DNA of 64,000 nt from Methylobacterium platani (GCF_001653715.1 NZ_LWHQ01000040.1:1-64000); one strand, 5' to 3'. Positions 19,547-29,039 are shown, counted from the first letter of the stretch. Notes: generated by a model from the letters alone, not told the origin. A program made the numbers and translations.

Positions 19547-20149
19547 ATGGAAAAGTTCACCGTGCTGGAAGGCGTTGCGGCCCCGCTGCCGATCGTCAAC
19601 GTCGACACCGACCGCATCATCCCCAAGCAGTACCTCAAGACGATCAAGCGCACCGGCCTCGGCAAGGGCCTGTTCTCCGAGATGCGCTACCGCGACGACG
19701 GCTCGGAGAATCCCGACTTCGTCCTCAACCAGCCGGCCTACCGCAACGCCAAGATCCTGGTGGCGGGCGACAATTTCGGCTGCGGCTCGTCGCGCGAGCA
19801 CGCCCCCTGGGCGCTCGCCGATTTCGGCATCCGCTGCATCATCTCGACCAGCTTCGCCGACATCTTCTTCAACAACAGCGCCAAGAACGGCATCCTGCTG
19901 ATCACCGTGAAGCCGGAGGATCTGGAGAAGCTGCTCGACGACGCGAATCGCGGCGCCAACGCGACGCTGACGATCGACCTCGAGAACCAGCTCATCAAGG
20001 GGCCGGACGGCGGCACCCTGCACTTCGACATCGACCCGGGCCGCAAGCACAACCTGCTCAACGGCCTCGACGATATCGGCCTGACCCTCGAGAAGGCCCC
20101 GTCGATCGACGCCTACGAGCGGAAGCTCGCCGAGCGGCCCTGGGCCTGA
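19547..20149 (+). CDS. leuD: 3-isopropylmalate dehydratase small subunit
   Basis: A 200-residue swivelling subunit of isopropylmalate isomerase, the normal length for LeuD. Hallmarks are 'PLPIVNVDTDRIIPKQYLKTIKRTGLG' at the N-terminus and GDNFGCGSSREHAPWAL in the middle. With LeuC it interconverts 2- and 3-isopropylmalate in leucine biosynthesis; LeuC carries the 4Fe-4S cluster and is not encoded in this window. The start ATG at 19547 gives the standard MEKFTVLEG opening. It is not in an operon with leucine genes here. The upstream side borders the AT-rich island and the downstream gene is a transglycosylase 154 bases away. Confidence 0.97.
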   Translation: MEKFTVLEGVAAPLPIVNVDTDRIIPKQYLKTIKRTGLGKGLFSEMRYRDDGSENPDFVLNQPAYRNAKILVAGDNFGCGSSREHAPWALADFGIRCIISTSFADIFFNNSAKNGILLITVKPEDLEKLLDDANRGANATLTIDLENQLIKGPDGGTLHFDIDPGRKHNLLNGLDDIGLTLEKAPSIDAYERKLAERPWA

Positions 20150-20303
20150 CGCCGGTCGGCGCCGCAGGATTAATCCCCCGGGACCGGTGGGCCCTTCGCC
20201 GCGGCGAGGCCCCCGCCGGTCTGCGATTCCATCAGGACTTCCTTAACCCTGATGACGCCCCATTCGGGGCTCAGGATCGGAGAAACGGGAGAGACACCTG
20301 CTC

Positions 20304-21503
20304 ATGACGCGGCGCGCGACCCTCAAGGCCGCCACCCTGCTCTGCCTCGCCGGCCTCGGCCTGCCGCAGGCGGCGCTGGCGGATTTCCGCTCCTGCCTCG
20401 CCGGCATCGGCCAGGAGGCCGCCGCCCAAGGCGTGTCGCCGGCCGCGTTCCAGGCCGCCACGGCCGGGATCAGCTTCGACGACAAGGTGATCGAGCTCTC
20501 CCAGGCCCAGCCCGAGTTCAAGACGCCGATCTGGGACTACATGGCCGCCCTCGTCGACGACGAGCGGGTCGATGACGGCCGCGCCGCCATGCGCCAGCAC
20601 GCGAGCGCCCTCGCCCAGGCCGAGGCGCGCTACGGCGTCGACCGCTACACCATCGCGGCGGTGTGGGGCGTCGAATCGAATTTCGGCAAGAACCTCGGCA
20701 AGATGCCGCTGGTGCAGTCCCTGGCGACGCTCGCCTGCGGCGGCACCCGCCGGCGCGAGTTCTTCAAGACCGAGCTGCTCGCCACCCTCAAGATCATCGC
20801 CAAGGGCGACATCGCGCCCGAGCGCCTGACCGGCTCCTGGGCCGGCGCCTTCGGCCAGACCCAGTTCATGCCGACCACCTACCACCGCCTCGCGGTCGAC
20901 CTCGACGGCGACGGGCGGCGCGACGTGGTCGATTCGGTGCCGGACGCGGTCGGCTCGACCGCCAACTTCCTGCGCGTCGCCAAGTGGCACAACGGCCAGC
21001 CCTGGGGCTACGAGGTGCGGCTGCCGCCGGGCTTCAACGTCGCGGCGGCCGGGCGCAAGAACAAGAAGCCGGCGGCGCACTGGGCGTCCCTCGGCGTCAC
21101 CCGCCTCGACGGGCGGCCGCTCTCGGCGGAGGGACCGGTCGGCATCCTGGCCCCGGCCGGCGCGAACGGCCCGGCCTTCCTGGTGACGAAAAACTTCGAC
21201 GCGATCTACTCCTACAACGCCGCCGAATCCTACGGGCTCGCCATCGCGGTGCTGTCGGATCGCCTGCGCGGCAAGGCCGGCGTCCAGACCGCCTGGCCGA
21301 CCGACGACCCGCCGCTGTCGCGCGCCGAGCGCCGCAGCCTGCAGAGCGCGCTCGCCTCCCGCGGCTACGACGTCGGCGAGCCGGACGGCCGGGTCGGAGC
21401 GAAGACCCGCGAGGCGATCAAGGACATCGAGCGGCGCCTGGGCATGCCGCAGACCGGGCGACCGGGCGCGAAGGTGCTGGAAGCGCTGCTGCGCAGCAAT
21501 TGA
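20304..21503 (+). CDS. MltB-type lytic murein transglycosylase
   Basis: A 399-residue exported enzyme that cleaves peptidoglycan glycan strands with formation of 1,6-anhydromuramic acid. There is a signal peptide (1-26, LCLAGLGLPQAALA), then an SLT_2/MltB catalytic domain. Glu124 in VWGVESNFG is the catalytic acid, and SWAGAFGQTQFMPTTY follows. A C-terminal peptidoglycan-binding domain covers about 335-397 (SLQSALASRGYDVGEPDGRVGAKTREAIKDIE). Two tandem genes for other wall proteins follow on the opposite strand, so this is a cell-wall remodelling neighbourhood. The ATG start is preceded by GGGAGAG. Confidence 0.94.
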   Translation: MTRRATLKAATLLCLAGLGLPQAALADFRSCLAGIGQEAAAQGVSPAAFQAATAGISFDDKVIELSQAQPEFKTPIWDYMAALVDDERVDDGRAAMRQHASALAQAEARYGVDRYTIAAVWGVESNFGKNLGKMPLVQSLATLACGGTRRREFFKTELLATLKIIAKGDIAPERLTGSWAGAFGQTQFMPTTYHRLAVDLDGDGRRDVVDSVPDAVGSTANFLRVAKWHNGQPWGYEVRLPPGFNVAAAGRKNKKPAAHWASLGVTRLDGRPLSAEGPVGILAPAGANGPAFLVTKNFDAIYSYNAAESYGLAIAVLSDRLRGKAGVQTAWPTDDPPLSRAERRSLQSALASRGYDVGEPDGRVGAKTREAIKDIERRLGMPQTGRPGAKVLEALLRSN

Positions 21504-21638
21504 GGGTCCGGGCGGAGCCCGACGGTTCCGCCACCCTGCCCGCCATCCCGGGTTTCCGCCTTCGGCGAGCCCCGGGACGACGCACGGATTGATGCGTCTC
21601 GAAGCCGACAGAACGACGCGGCCTGGCCGCGCGCCTGC

Positions 21639-22736
21639 CTACTTGCCGAAATCGACCTTCGCCCCGCGCTCGATGTGCTTGGCGAGGTCGCGGGCATCCC
21701 AGTTGGTGAGCCGGATGCAGCCGTGCGACTCGGTCTTGCCGACCTTCTCCGGCTCGGGCGTGCCGTGGATGCCGTAGCCGTCATTGCCCGAGAGGTCGAT
21801 CCAGACCAGGCCGACCGGGTTGTTCGGGCCGGGCTTGATGGTGAACTTGTGCTTCGCCTCGACGCCCTTGAACTCGTATTTCGGGTTGTAGGTGTAGGTC
21901 GGATCGAAGGCGACGCCCTCGACCTTCAGGATTCCGGTCGGCGCCGGCTTCTCCTCGCTGCCGATCGAGGCCGGGTAGAGATGCAGGAGCGTCCCGTCGT
22001 CGCCGTAGGCGCGGACCTGGTGCGCCTCCTTGTCGACCTCGACGCGGCCGACCTTCGGCGCCTCGGGCAGCTCCTTGGCGGGGATGCGCCCGGTCTCCAT
22101 CGCGGGCACCGCCGCCACCGTGATCGCCGTGCCGGCCTTGGTCAGCGGCGTGCCGGGATTGAGCGCCTCGAGCAGCGCCTTGCTCATGTGGAAGCGCTCG
22201 GCCAGCATCTCGGCCGGCGAGGTGTAGGACAGCGCCTTGAGGTCGGCCTGCTCCTCCATCTTCGGCGGGATCTCCTCGACGTAGGGGCCGGCGACGTCCT
22301 GGTCGGTCAGCGTGTACTGCGTCACCGCCGGGTCCTGGCTCGTCGCCGACAGGGCCTGCCAGAGCGGCGCGTCGAGCGTTCCCGAGAAGGACTGGCCCCT
22401 GGCCCTGGCGAAGCCGGCCAGCGCCCCGCGCAGGTTGTCGCCGTCGCGCCCGTCGATCGCGCCGGGCGAGAAGCCGGCCCGGTCGAGCAGCACCTGCGTG
22501 CGGATCGTCAGCGGGTCGGGGCGCTTCTCGTCCGTCCTGCCGGATGTCCTCGTGTCCTTCTCGGCCTTCCGGTCCTCGGCACGTTTGCCGCCGGCCTCCT
22601 GGCTGCCTTCGCTCGCCCCCGCACCGAACTGCGCCCCGTTGATCGCCTCCGGCGTCAGGGAGGTCTCGGCGGCGCCGGCGGCGCCCGACAACCCGATCAT
22701 CACCAGAGCCGTGCCGAGCCGTGCCACCGTCCGCAT
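21639..22736 (-). CDS. L,D-transpeptidase (YkuD family)
   Basis: A 365-residue exported enzyme that forms 3-3 crosslinks in peptidoglycan or attaches proteins to it. There is a signal peptide (1-22, ending GAAGAA), a low-complexity acidic/basic linker (about 40-75), a peptidoglycan-binding-like segment (about 80-130, LLDRAGFSPGAIDGRDGDN) and a LysM-like stretch (about 165-215). The YkuD catalytic domain covers about 230-365. The catalytic motif is HGTPEPEKVGKTESHGCIRL with nucleophile Cys340 and His338. The downstream end is convergent with the transglycosylase. The extensin-like protein gene lies 68 bases upstream on the same strand, so the two may share a transcript. Confidence 0.93.
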   Translation of the reverse strand: MRTVARLGTALVMIGLSGAAGAAETSLTPEAINGAQFGAGASEGSQEAGGKRAEDRKAEKDTRTSGRTDEKRPDPLTIRTQVLLDRAGFSPGAIDGRDGDNLRGALAGFARARGQSFSGTLDAPLWQALSATSQDPAVTQYTLTDQDVAGPYVEEIPPKMEEQADLKALSYTSPAEMLAERFHMSKALLEALNPGTPLTKAGTAITVAAVPAMETGRIPAKELPEAPKVGRVEVDKEAHQVRAYGDDGTLLHLYPASIGSEEKPAPTGILKVEGVAFDPTYTYNPKYEFKGVEAKHKFTIKPGPNNPVGLVWIDLSGNDGYGIHGTPEPEKVGKTESHGCIRLTNWDARDLAKHIERGAKVDFGK

Positions 22737-22804
22737 GTCCGCCTGTCTCCCGTTCGCCGAATCGAGCAAAGCCTCAAGCGCCGGATGCGGTGTCCCGTTC
22801 CCGC

Positions 22805-23656
22805 TCACTGGCACAGGCGGTGGCCGCTCTGGCGCTCGCGCTCGTCGAGGTGGAGGTGGTTGGCGTGGGCGGGGTCGGAGCCCGGCCCGAGCACGGTGCG
22901 GAAGAACGCGCAGGCGCGCGCCCGCACGGCGGCCGCGAAGGCGGCCTCGGGCGTGCCCTCCTTCGTCGCCCCGACGGCGATCGGTGGCCGTCCGTCGACC
23001 GTGAAGCCCATCACGTCGACGCCGTTGGCGAAGGCGTGCTCGCTGAGCTTGGCGCTCGGGTCGTGGTTCTGGCCGCGGCACTCGTAGGAACCGCCGATCT
23101 GGAACGTCCGGGGCGCCTTGCCGAGGGTGCGCTCGCCGATCACCCGCACCTCGGTGCTCCAGCGCGCCAGGGCCTCGGCGGCGGTGCAGGTCAGGGTGGC
23201 GGCGGGCGCCAGCACCACGCCGTCCGGCAATTCCGTGACCCGCAGGGGCCTCGCCGCCCCGCACATCCCGTCGGAGAGCGGCGCCACCGGCTCGGCCTTG
23301 GCGCCGAGGCGCTCGAGGCGGCGCAGGCAGGCGGCGTCGTCGGGCACGAGTGCGGCGGGCGTCGGCGCCGGGCCGGAGGGCACGTCGGCCGGACGTTCGG
23401 GCGGCAGGGGCGGCGGCTCCGGCACGGCCGGGGGCGGCGTCTCCTTCGCGGTCTCCTTCGTGGTCTCCTTGGCTGCCGGCTCCTTCGCCGCCGGCTCCCT
23501 GGCCTCCTCGGGTCGTGGCGGCGGCAGGGGGACCTGATCGGCCGGGACACGGCTCAGCGGCGGCGGGGCGGCGGGTGCCTGCGCGGCGGCCTGGCCGGTG
23601 ACGAGCGTCGCGCCCATCAGCACGGCCAGGATCCGCCCGGCGATCATATCCGGCAT
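22805..23656 (-). CDS. extensin-like family secreted protein
   Basis: A 283-residue exported protein. A signal peptide (about 1-26, ending GQAAAQA) is followed by a Pro/Glu/Lys-rich linker (about 28-100) containing KETTKETAKET-type repeats. The C-terminal extensin-like domain (about 105-283) has conserved Cys residues (ACLRRLE, MCGAA, TLTCTAAEAL, YECRG, ARACAFF, RLCQ) and the HAFANGVDV and HANHLHLD motifs. These His/Asp motifs resemble the D-Ala-D-Ala peptidase-like metal site of the family, so a wall peptidase activity is possible, though undefined. It is probably co-transcribed with the downstream L,D-transpeptidase gene. The start ATG at 23656 follows GAGGGGAGTGAGGG. Confidence 0.88.
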   Translation of the reverse strand: MPDMIAGRILAVLMGATLVTGQAAAQAPAAPPPLSRVPADQVPLPPPRPEEAREPAAKEPAAKETTKETAKETPPPAVPEPPPLPPERPADVPSGPAPTPAALVPDDAACLRRLERLGAKAEPVAPLSDGMCGAARPLRVTELPDGVVLAPAATLTCTAAEALARWSTEVRVIGERTLGKAPRTFQIGGSYECRGQNHDPSAKLSEHAFANGVDVMGFTVDGRPPIAVGATKEGTPEAAFAAAVRARACAFFRTVLGPGSDPAHANHLHLDERERQSGHRLCQ

Positions 23657-23856
23657 GGCCCTCACTCCCCTCGCGCGACCGTCGCCGACCGAGGGGCATC
23701 CCGCGCCTGGTTCGTCTCCGGATCCTGTCTCGGACGGCTCTCCACAACGGGCGGCAAAGCGTGACCGTTCCCCGTGCGGCGGCCTGCGACCGGCCTTCGC
23801 TTGCGCTGGTCCGCGCAAGGGCTATCGTCGCCCGCCACACCAGCGAGAGGACCAGC

Positions 23857-25917
23857 ATGCGCGGCGTCACGGCGGAGCACGAGCCCAACCCTTTCTCCGA
23901 GCCGGCCTGGACCACGCCGCACGGGCTGCCGCCCTTCGAGCGCATCGCGCCGTCGCATTACGAGCCGGCCTTCGAGCGGGCGCTGGCCCAGCACGTCGCC
24001 GAGATCGAGGCGATTGCCGGCAACCCCGAGCCGCCGACCTTCGCCAACACGATCGAGGCGCTGGAGCGCGCGGGCCAAGCCCTGCGGCGGGTCTCCTCGA
24101 CCTTCTTCAACCTGACCGGCAGCCACACCAATCCCGAGCTGCAGGCCGTCGAGCGGGCGGTGGCGCCGCGGCTCGCCCGCCACGGCAGCGCGATCTACCT
24201 CAACCCCGACCTGTGGGCGCGGGTCTCGGCCATCGCCGAGGACGGCCTGTCGGACGAGGAGAAGCGGGTGCGCGAGCGCTACCGCCTGCGCTTCCGCCGG
24301 GCCGGCGCCGAGCTCGACGCCGAGGCCAAGGAGCGCATGGCCGCCATCGCGGCGCGGCTCGCCGAGCTCGGGACCCAGTTCAGCCAGAACCTGCTCGCCG
24401 ACGAGAGCGCCTTCACCCTGGAGCTGTCCGGCGAGGACGAGCTCGCCGGGCTGCCGCCGTTCCTGCGCGCCTCCGCGGCCCGCGCCGCCGAGGAGCGCGG
24501 ACTCAAGGACCGCCACGTCGTCACCCTGTCGCGCTCGCTGATCGAGCCGTTCCTGGTCTTCTCGACCAACCGTTCCTTGCGCGAGCGCGCCTACGCCGCC
24601 TGGATCCGCCGGGGCGAGAACGGCGGCGACACCGACAACCGGGCGATCGTCACCGAGACCCTGCGCCTGCGCGCCGAGCGGGCCCGCCTGCTCGGCTACC
24701 CGAGCTACGCCGCCTTCCGCCTCGACGACACCATGGCGGGCAGCGCCGAGGCCGCGGTCGGGCTCCTGGAGGAGGTCTGGGCGCCGGCCCGCGCGCGGGC
24801 CGAGGCCGAGCGCGACCGGCTGCAGGCGCTCGCCCGCGAGGACGGCCAGACGGCGCCCCTCGCGCCGTGGGACTGGCGCCACTACGCCGAGCGCCTGCGC
24901 CGGCGCGAGCACGCCCTCGACGAGGGCGAGATCAAGCCGTACCTGCCCCTCGAAGGCATGATCCAGGCCGCCTTCGACACGGCGCACCGCCTGTTCGGCC
25001 TCTCCTTCACCGAGCTCGCGGACGTGCCGCGCTACCATCCCGAGGTGCGGGCCTGGGAGGTCGCCGACCGCGACGGGCGGCTGATCGGGCTGTTCCTCGG
25101 CGACTACTTCGCGCGGGCGAGCAAGCGCTCCGGCGCTTGGATGAGCGGCTTCCGCTCGCAGGAGCGGCTGACCGGCGAGGTCACGCCGATCATCGTCAAC
25201 GTGATGAACTTCGCCAAGGGCGGCGATGACGAGCCGGCGCTCCTGTCCTTCGACGATGCCCGGACGCTGTTCCACGAATTCGGCCACGCCCTGCACGGGC
25301 TGCTCTCGAACGTGACCTACCCGATCCTCGCCGGCACCGCGGTGGCGGGCGACTTCGTCGAGCTGCCGTCCCAGCTCTACGAGCACTGGCTGGAGCAGCC
25401 CGAGGTGCTGCGGTCGCACGCCCGCCACTACCGCACCGGCGAGCCGATGCCCGAGGACCTGCTGCGCCGGCTGCTGGCCGCCCGCACCTTCAACCAGGGC
25501 TTCGCCACGGTGGAATACACGGCGTCGGCCATCGTCGATCTCGACCTGCACCTCTCGGGCGAGGCCGAATCCGGCATCGATCCGCTGGCCTTCGAGGCCG
25601 AGTCGCTGCGCCGGATCGGCATGCCGGGCGAGATCGCGATGCGCCACCGCACCCCCCACTTCCAGCACATCTTCGCCGGCGAAGGGTATGCGGCGGGCTA
25701 TTACAGCTATCTCTGGTCCGAGGTGCTGGACGCCGACGCCTTCGACGCCTTCCGGGAAGCCGGGAACATCTTCGATCCGGCCACCGCCGAGCGCCTGCGC
25801 ACCTACGTGTACGGCGCCGGCAACCTGCGGGACGCGCGCAGCGCCTACACGGCGTTCCGCGGCCGACTGCCGAGCACCGGGCCGCTCCTGCGCAAGCGGG
25901 GTCTGGCGGCGGCCTGA
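23857..25917 (+). CDS. M3 family oligopeptidase / peptidyl-dipeptidase
   Basis: A 686-residue cytoplasmic zinc metallopeptidase of the M3A family (Dcp/oligopeptidase A), which degrades short peptides. The zinc-binding HEFGH lies in DDARTLFHEFGHALHG, and the third ligand region follows in 'GTAVAGDFVELPSQLYEHW'. The substrate-binding 'HTPHFQHIF'-type segment is RTPHFQHIFAGEGYAAGYYSYLW near residue 600. No signal peptide is seen with the ATG at 23857, which has GCGAGAGG upstream and gives the usual family length. The annotated frame could extend 32 codons to 23761 but that part has no family similarity. Its end is convergent with the ABC permease, six bases apart. Confidence 0.94.
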   Translation: MRGVTAEHEPNPFSEPAWTTPHGLPPFERIAPSHYEPAFERALAQHVAEIEAIAGNPEPPTFANTIEALERAGQALRRVSSTFFNLTGSHTNPELQAVERAVAPRLARHGSAIYLNPDLWARVSAIAEDGLSDEEKRVRERYRLRFRRAGAELDAEAKERMAAIAARLAELGTQFSQNLLADESAFTLELSGEDELAGLPPFLRASAARAAEERGLKDRHVVTLSRSLIEPFLVFSTNRSLRERAYAAWIRRGENGGDTDNRAIVTETLRLRAERARLLGYPSYAAFRLDDTMAGSAEAAVGLLEEVWAPARARAEAERDRLQALAREDGQTAPLAPWDWRHYAERLRRREHALDEGEIKPYLPLEGMIQAAFDTAHRLFGLSFTELADVPRYHPEVRAWEVADRDGRLIGLFLGDYFARASKRSGAWMSGFRSQERLTGEVTPIIVNVMNFAKGGDDEPALLSFDDARTLFHEFGHALHGLLSNVTYPILAGTAVAGDFVELPSQLYEHWLEQPEVLRSHARHYRTGEPMPEDLLRRLLAARTFNQGFATVEYTASAIVDLDLHLSGEAESGIDPLAFEAESLRRIGMPGEIAMRHRTPHFQHIFAGEGYAAGYYSYLWSEVLDADAFDAFREAGNIFDPATAERLRTYVYGAGNLRDARSAYTAFRGRLPSTGPLLRKRGLAAA

Positions 25918-25922
25918 CCGCC

Positions 25923-26657
25923 TTATCGCCGCAGGGCGCGGTCCAACCCCGCCACCGCGGCGAGCCAGCCCGCATCGGCCAGGAAGGCGAGGGCCGCGGC
26001 GGCCGCCGCGCCCTGGACCAGAGCCAGGGTGTTCTGGGTCTGCAGGCCGACGACGATCGGCGTGCCGAGGGTCTGGGCGCCGGCGAGCGCCCCGACCGCC
26101 GCGGTCGCCACCGCCAGGACCAGCACCACCCGCAAGGCCTCGAGGATCGGCCCGGCGGCGAGCGGCAGCTCGACCCGGAGCAGCATCTGGGCCGGGGTGA
26201 GCCCCATCGCGGTCGCGGCCCGGCGCACGTCGTCCGGCACGGTGGCGAGCGCGCCGACGGTGCCGCGCATCACCGGCATCAGCCCGTAGGCGGCGAGCGC
26301 CAGCAGGACCGGCGGGGCGCCGAAGCCGATCACCGGCAGCGCGAGGGCGATGATCACGACCGGCGGTGCGGCCTGCGCCGCCGCCGCCAGGGTGTCGAGG
26401 GAGGCGCGCAGGGAGGCGCCCGCCGCCCGGGTCGCCAGGATGCCAAGCGTGAGGCCGGCCCCGCCGGCGAGGGCGAATCCCGCCAGCGCCAGGGCGAGGT
26501 GCTGCCGGGCGAGCCAGGCGAGGCGCCCGGCCGGCACCGGCGTGCCGGCCGGCAGTCCTGAGGCGCGGATGACGAACCCGGCGACCTCCGGCAGGCTCAG
26601 GGCCGCGAGAGCGATCCCGAGGAGGAGCGGCGCCAGGGCGCGGCGGGCGCGGGTCAT
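25923..26657 (-). CDS. osmoprotectant-type ABC transporter permease (YehW/OpuC-like)
   Basis: A 244-residue inner-membrane permease with about six hydrophobic segments. The ABC permease (EAA) loop is visible as 'RRAATAMGLTPAQMLLRVELPLAAGPILEALR', where the ATPase would dock. Family members import glycine betaine, choline or related quaternary amines. It is the last gene of a three-gene set. Its ATG overlaps the upstream permease stop by four bases (ATGA, 26654-26657), so expression is probably translationally coupled. No ATPase gene follows; the next gene is on the opposite strand. Confidence 0.88.
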   Translation of the reverse strand: MTRARRALAPLLLGIALAALSLPEVAGFVIRASGLPAGTPVPAGRLAWLARQHLALALAGFALAGGAGLTLGILATRAAGASLRASLDTLAAAAQAAPPVVIIALALPVIGFGAPPVLLALAAYGLMPVMRGTVGALATVPDDVRRAATAMGLTPAQMLLRVELPLAAGPILEALRVVLVLAVATAAVGALAGAQTLGTPIVVGLQTQNTLALVQGAAAAAALAFLADAGWLAAVAGLDRALRR

Positions 26658-27832
26658 GCCGTCTCTCCCTGGATCCGTATCGCGTCGTCCGTCCCGGGGC
26701 CGGCGAGGAGGGCGAGGCCGGCATCGACCGCGAGCGCCAGGGCGATCACCGGCAGCGCCCCGAGCAGGATCAGGTCCTGGGCGAACTGCGCCATGCCCTC
26801 GAACACCACCGCACCGAGCCCGCCGGCCCCGACGAGGCCGCCGAGGGTGGCGAGCCCGATGCTCTGCACCGCCGCGACCCGCAGGGCCCCGATCAGCACC
26901 GGCGCCCCGAGCGGCAGGCGCACCCGCAGCAGCATCTGGCGGGGCGTGAGGCCCATGGCCCGGGCGGCGGCGAGCACGTCGGGATCCGCCGCCGCGAGGC
27001 CGGCGGCGAGGCCGCGCACCAGCGGCAGGCCGAGATAGGCGGCGGTGCCGATCACCGCCGGGGTCGGGCCGATGGCGGCGAGCCCGAGGCTGCGCAGGGC
27101 CGGCACGAGGGCGAGCAGCCCCGACAGGCCGGCCACCAGGCCGGCGAACAGCGCCAGCGCCGGCACGACCTGGATCCCGTTGAGGAGCCCGTCGGCGAAC
27201 CGCGCCGCCGGCCCGTCGCGCAGGTGCAGGAGCGCCAGCGGGCCCGAGACCGCGAGGGCGAGCCCGAGTGCCCCCCCGGCGAGGCCGAGATGCTGCAGGA
27301 AGGCGGTCGCCAGGGCCTGCTCCCGCGCCCGATACTCGACCGCGAGCGAGAGGGCATCGAGGAGGCCGGCCCGCCCGGCCAGGATCGTGACGCCGACGAG
27401 GAGCAGGGCGGCGACGAGGCCGCCGCGGCGCGGCAGCACCGCCCGGACGGCCTCGGCGAGCAGGACCGCCAGGGCGAGCCCGGCGAGCCAGGCTCCCGCG
27501 CCGAGGGCGGCGCGGGCGGCCGGCGGCTGCCCGGCGAGGAGGCCGGCGGCACCCTGCCCGGCCCCCACGACGAGCGCGATCCAGGCGGCAAGCGCCGCCG
27601 CGACCGCGGCCCAGCTGCGCCAGGGTCTCGCCGGGCCGGCCAGCAGGCCGGAGGCCAGGAGCGCGAGGGCGCCCGCCGCGGCTCCGAGAAGGCCGCAGCC
27701 GACGGGGCTGCCCGGCACGAGGCGGTTCGGCGCCAGGGCGAGGAACGGCAGGCCGGCGAGCGCCGCGACCGCGAGGGCGGCGAGCGCCGGCGGCAGCCAG
27801 GCGGCGGGCCGGGCGAGGAGGTGAGCCTTCAC
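26654..27832 (-). CDS. osmoprotectant-type ABC transporter permease (YehY-like)
   Basis: A 392-residue inner-membrane permease with an extra hydrophobic N-terminal region (about 1-180, several membrane segments). The ABC permease core follows from about 190, with the docking loop 'AARAMGLTPRQMLLRVRLPLGAPVLIGALR'. The long form is the YehY subtype that pairs with a short YehW permease and the YehZ/OsmF binding protein. The start is GTG at 27832, overlapping the TGA of the binding-protein gene by four bases (GTGA). Together the two permeases form a heterodimeric channel. The ATPase partner (YehX/OsmV) is not encoded here. Confidence 0.88.
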   Translation of the reverse strand: MKAHLLARPAAWLPPALAALAVAALAGLPFLALAPNRLVPGSPVGCGLLGAAAGALALLASGLLAGPARPWRSWAAVAAALAAWIALVVGAGQGAAGLLAGQPPAARAALGAGAWLAGLALAVLLAEAVRAVLPRRGGLVAALLLVGVTILAGRAGLLDALSLAVEYRAREQALATAFLQHLGLAGGALGLALAVSGPLALLHLRDGPAARFADGLLNGIQVVPALALFAGLVAGLSGLLALVPALRSLGLAAIGPTPAVIGTAAYLGLPLVRGLAAGLAAADPDVLAAARAMGLTPRQMLLRVRLPLGAPVLIGALRVAAVQSIGLATLGGLVGAGGLGAVVFEGMAQFAQDLILLGALPVIALALAVDAGLALLAGPGTDDAIRIQGETA

Positions 27833-28875
27833 GGCGAGGATCCCTCCATGGCCGGCCTGTCCGGCGCGGCGCCGTCGGATGCAGGCGTGTCCGGCGCGGC
27901 GCCGTCCTGCGGGAGCGACGCGAGGTAGCGGCGGGCGACGGCCTCCGGCGTGTCGCCGTCGACGGCGATCCGGGCGTTCAGTCGCCGCAGGGTCGGCAGG
28001 TCGAGGCCGGCGAACAGGCGGTCGAGGGCCGGCGCGATCTGCGGGTGTCGCGCGAGCACCGCGGCGCGGAACAGGGGCGCCGGCTCGTAGACGATCTGCG
28101 CGCCGGCCGGGTCGCTCATCACCACCACGTCGAGGGCGGCGATCGCCCCGTCGGTGCCGTAGACCATGCCGGCATTGACCCCGCTGATGCCCTGGGCCGC
28201 GGCGCGCAGCGTGACCGCGGTGTCGCCGCCCGGCAGCATCACGATCCGCTCCCGCGGCATCGTGAAGTCGTAGGCCTGCTCGAAGGACGGCAGGGCGGCG
28301 GGGCTCTCGACGAATTCCGCGGACGCCGCGAGCTCGATCAGGCCGCGGCGGACGGCGCCGGCGAAATCCGCCATCGTGGCGAGGCGCTCCGCGCGCGCCA
28401 GGCTTCCCTGCACGGCGATCTGCCAGGTGTTGTTGGCCGGGGCGGCTTTCAGCCAGGTGAGGCCGTTCCTGGCGTCGAACGCCTTCGCCGCCGCGTAGGC
28501 CGTGTCCGCCCGGCGCCAGACCGGATCGGCCTCGGTGCCGGAGAAGAAGGCGGCGTTGCCGGTATATTCCGGGTAGCCGTCGATCTCGCCCGCGGTGAGC
28601 GCGGTGCGCACGATGCGGGTCGGCCCGAGCTGGAGCCGGGCCGTGACCGGCACCCCGAGGCGCCGGAGGGTCATCACGATCAGGTGGCCGAGGAGCGCGC
28701 CTTCCCCGTCGACCTTCGAGGCGACGACCACCGGCTTGGCCGTCGGATCGTCGGCCCGCACCCCGGTCGCGACCGTGAGGCCGGCGAGCGCACCCCCTAT
28801 CACGGAGCGCCGATTCAAGGGGGCGGGGGCGGAGCGCCGCCGCTGCATCGCGTCCCAGGTCGGTGCGCTTGACAT
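27829..28875 (-). CDS. osmoprotectant-type ABC transporter substrate-binding protein (OsmF/YehZ-like)
   Basis: A protein of about 348 residues with an N-terminal export signal containing a twin-arginine-like NRRSVIGGALAGL, which suggests Tat or Sec export to the periplasm. The mature domain is OpuAC-like: 'VVASKVDGEGALLGHLIVMTLRRLGVPV', 'EIDGYPEYTGNAAFF' and 'YGTDGAIAALDVVVMSDPAGAQIVYEPAPLF' are typical of glycine betaine/choline binding proteins. The C-terminal tail is low-complexity and encoded by a short duplicated DNA stretch (GTCCGGCGCGGCGCCGTC twice, about 27858-27906). It is the first gene of a GTGA/ATGA-coupled trio. The start ATG at 28875 is the longest reasonable; 28848 is an alternative. 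Confidence 0.87.
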   Translation of the reverse strand: MSSAPTWDAMQRRRSAPAPLNRRSVIGGALAGLTVATGVRADDPTAKPVVVASKVDGEGALLGHLIVMTLRRLGVPVTARLQLGPTRIVRTALTAGEIDGYPEYTGNAAFFSGTEADPVWRRADTAYAAAKAFDARNGLTWLKAAPANNTWQIAVQGSLARAERLATMADFAGAVRRGLIELAASAEFVESPAALPSFEQAYDFTMPRERIVMLPGGDTAVTLRAAAQGISGVNAGMVYGTDGAIAALDVVVMSDPAGAQIVYEPAPLFRAAVLARHPQIAPALDRLFAGLDLPTLRRLNARIAVDGDTPEAVARRYLASLPQDGAAPDTPASDGAAPDRPAMEGSSP

Positions 28876-29039
28876 GTCTGGCTTTCCGGGCGACGGCTCA
28901 CCGGCGCAGGTACTGGTGGCCGGCGCGGACTCGCATGGGTTGCGGGCGATGGAAACCCCTGACGGCTTTGCGGTTTCCGCAGCGGCAGGGACGGGTCGGT
29001 CGAACCCCGGTTCGGGGCGTTGAGGGAAAGAACTCCGGC

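Noticed and set aside
27853..27910. Short direct repeat considered as an attachment site or mobile-element scar
   Set aside because: It lies inside the binding-protein coding frame and only duplicates a low-complexity C-terminal tail; no partner copy or integrase is present.
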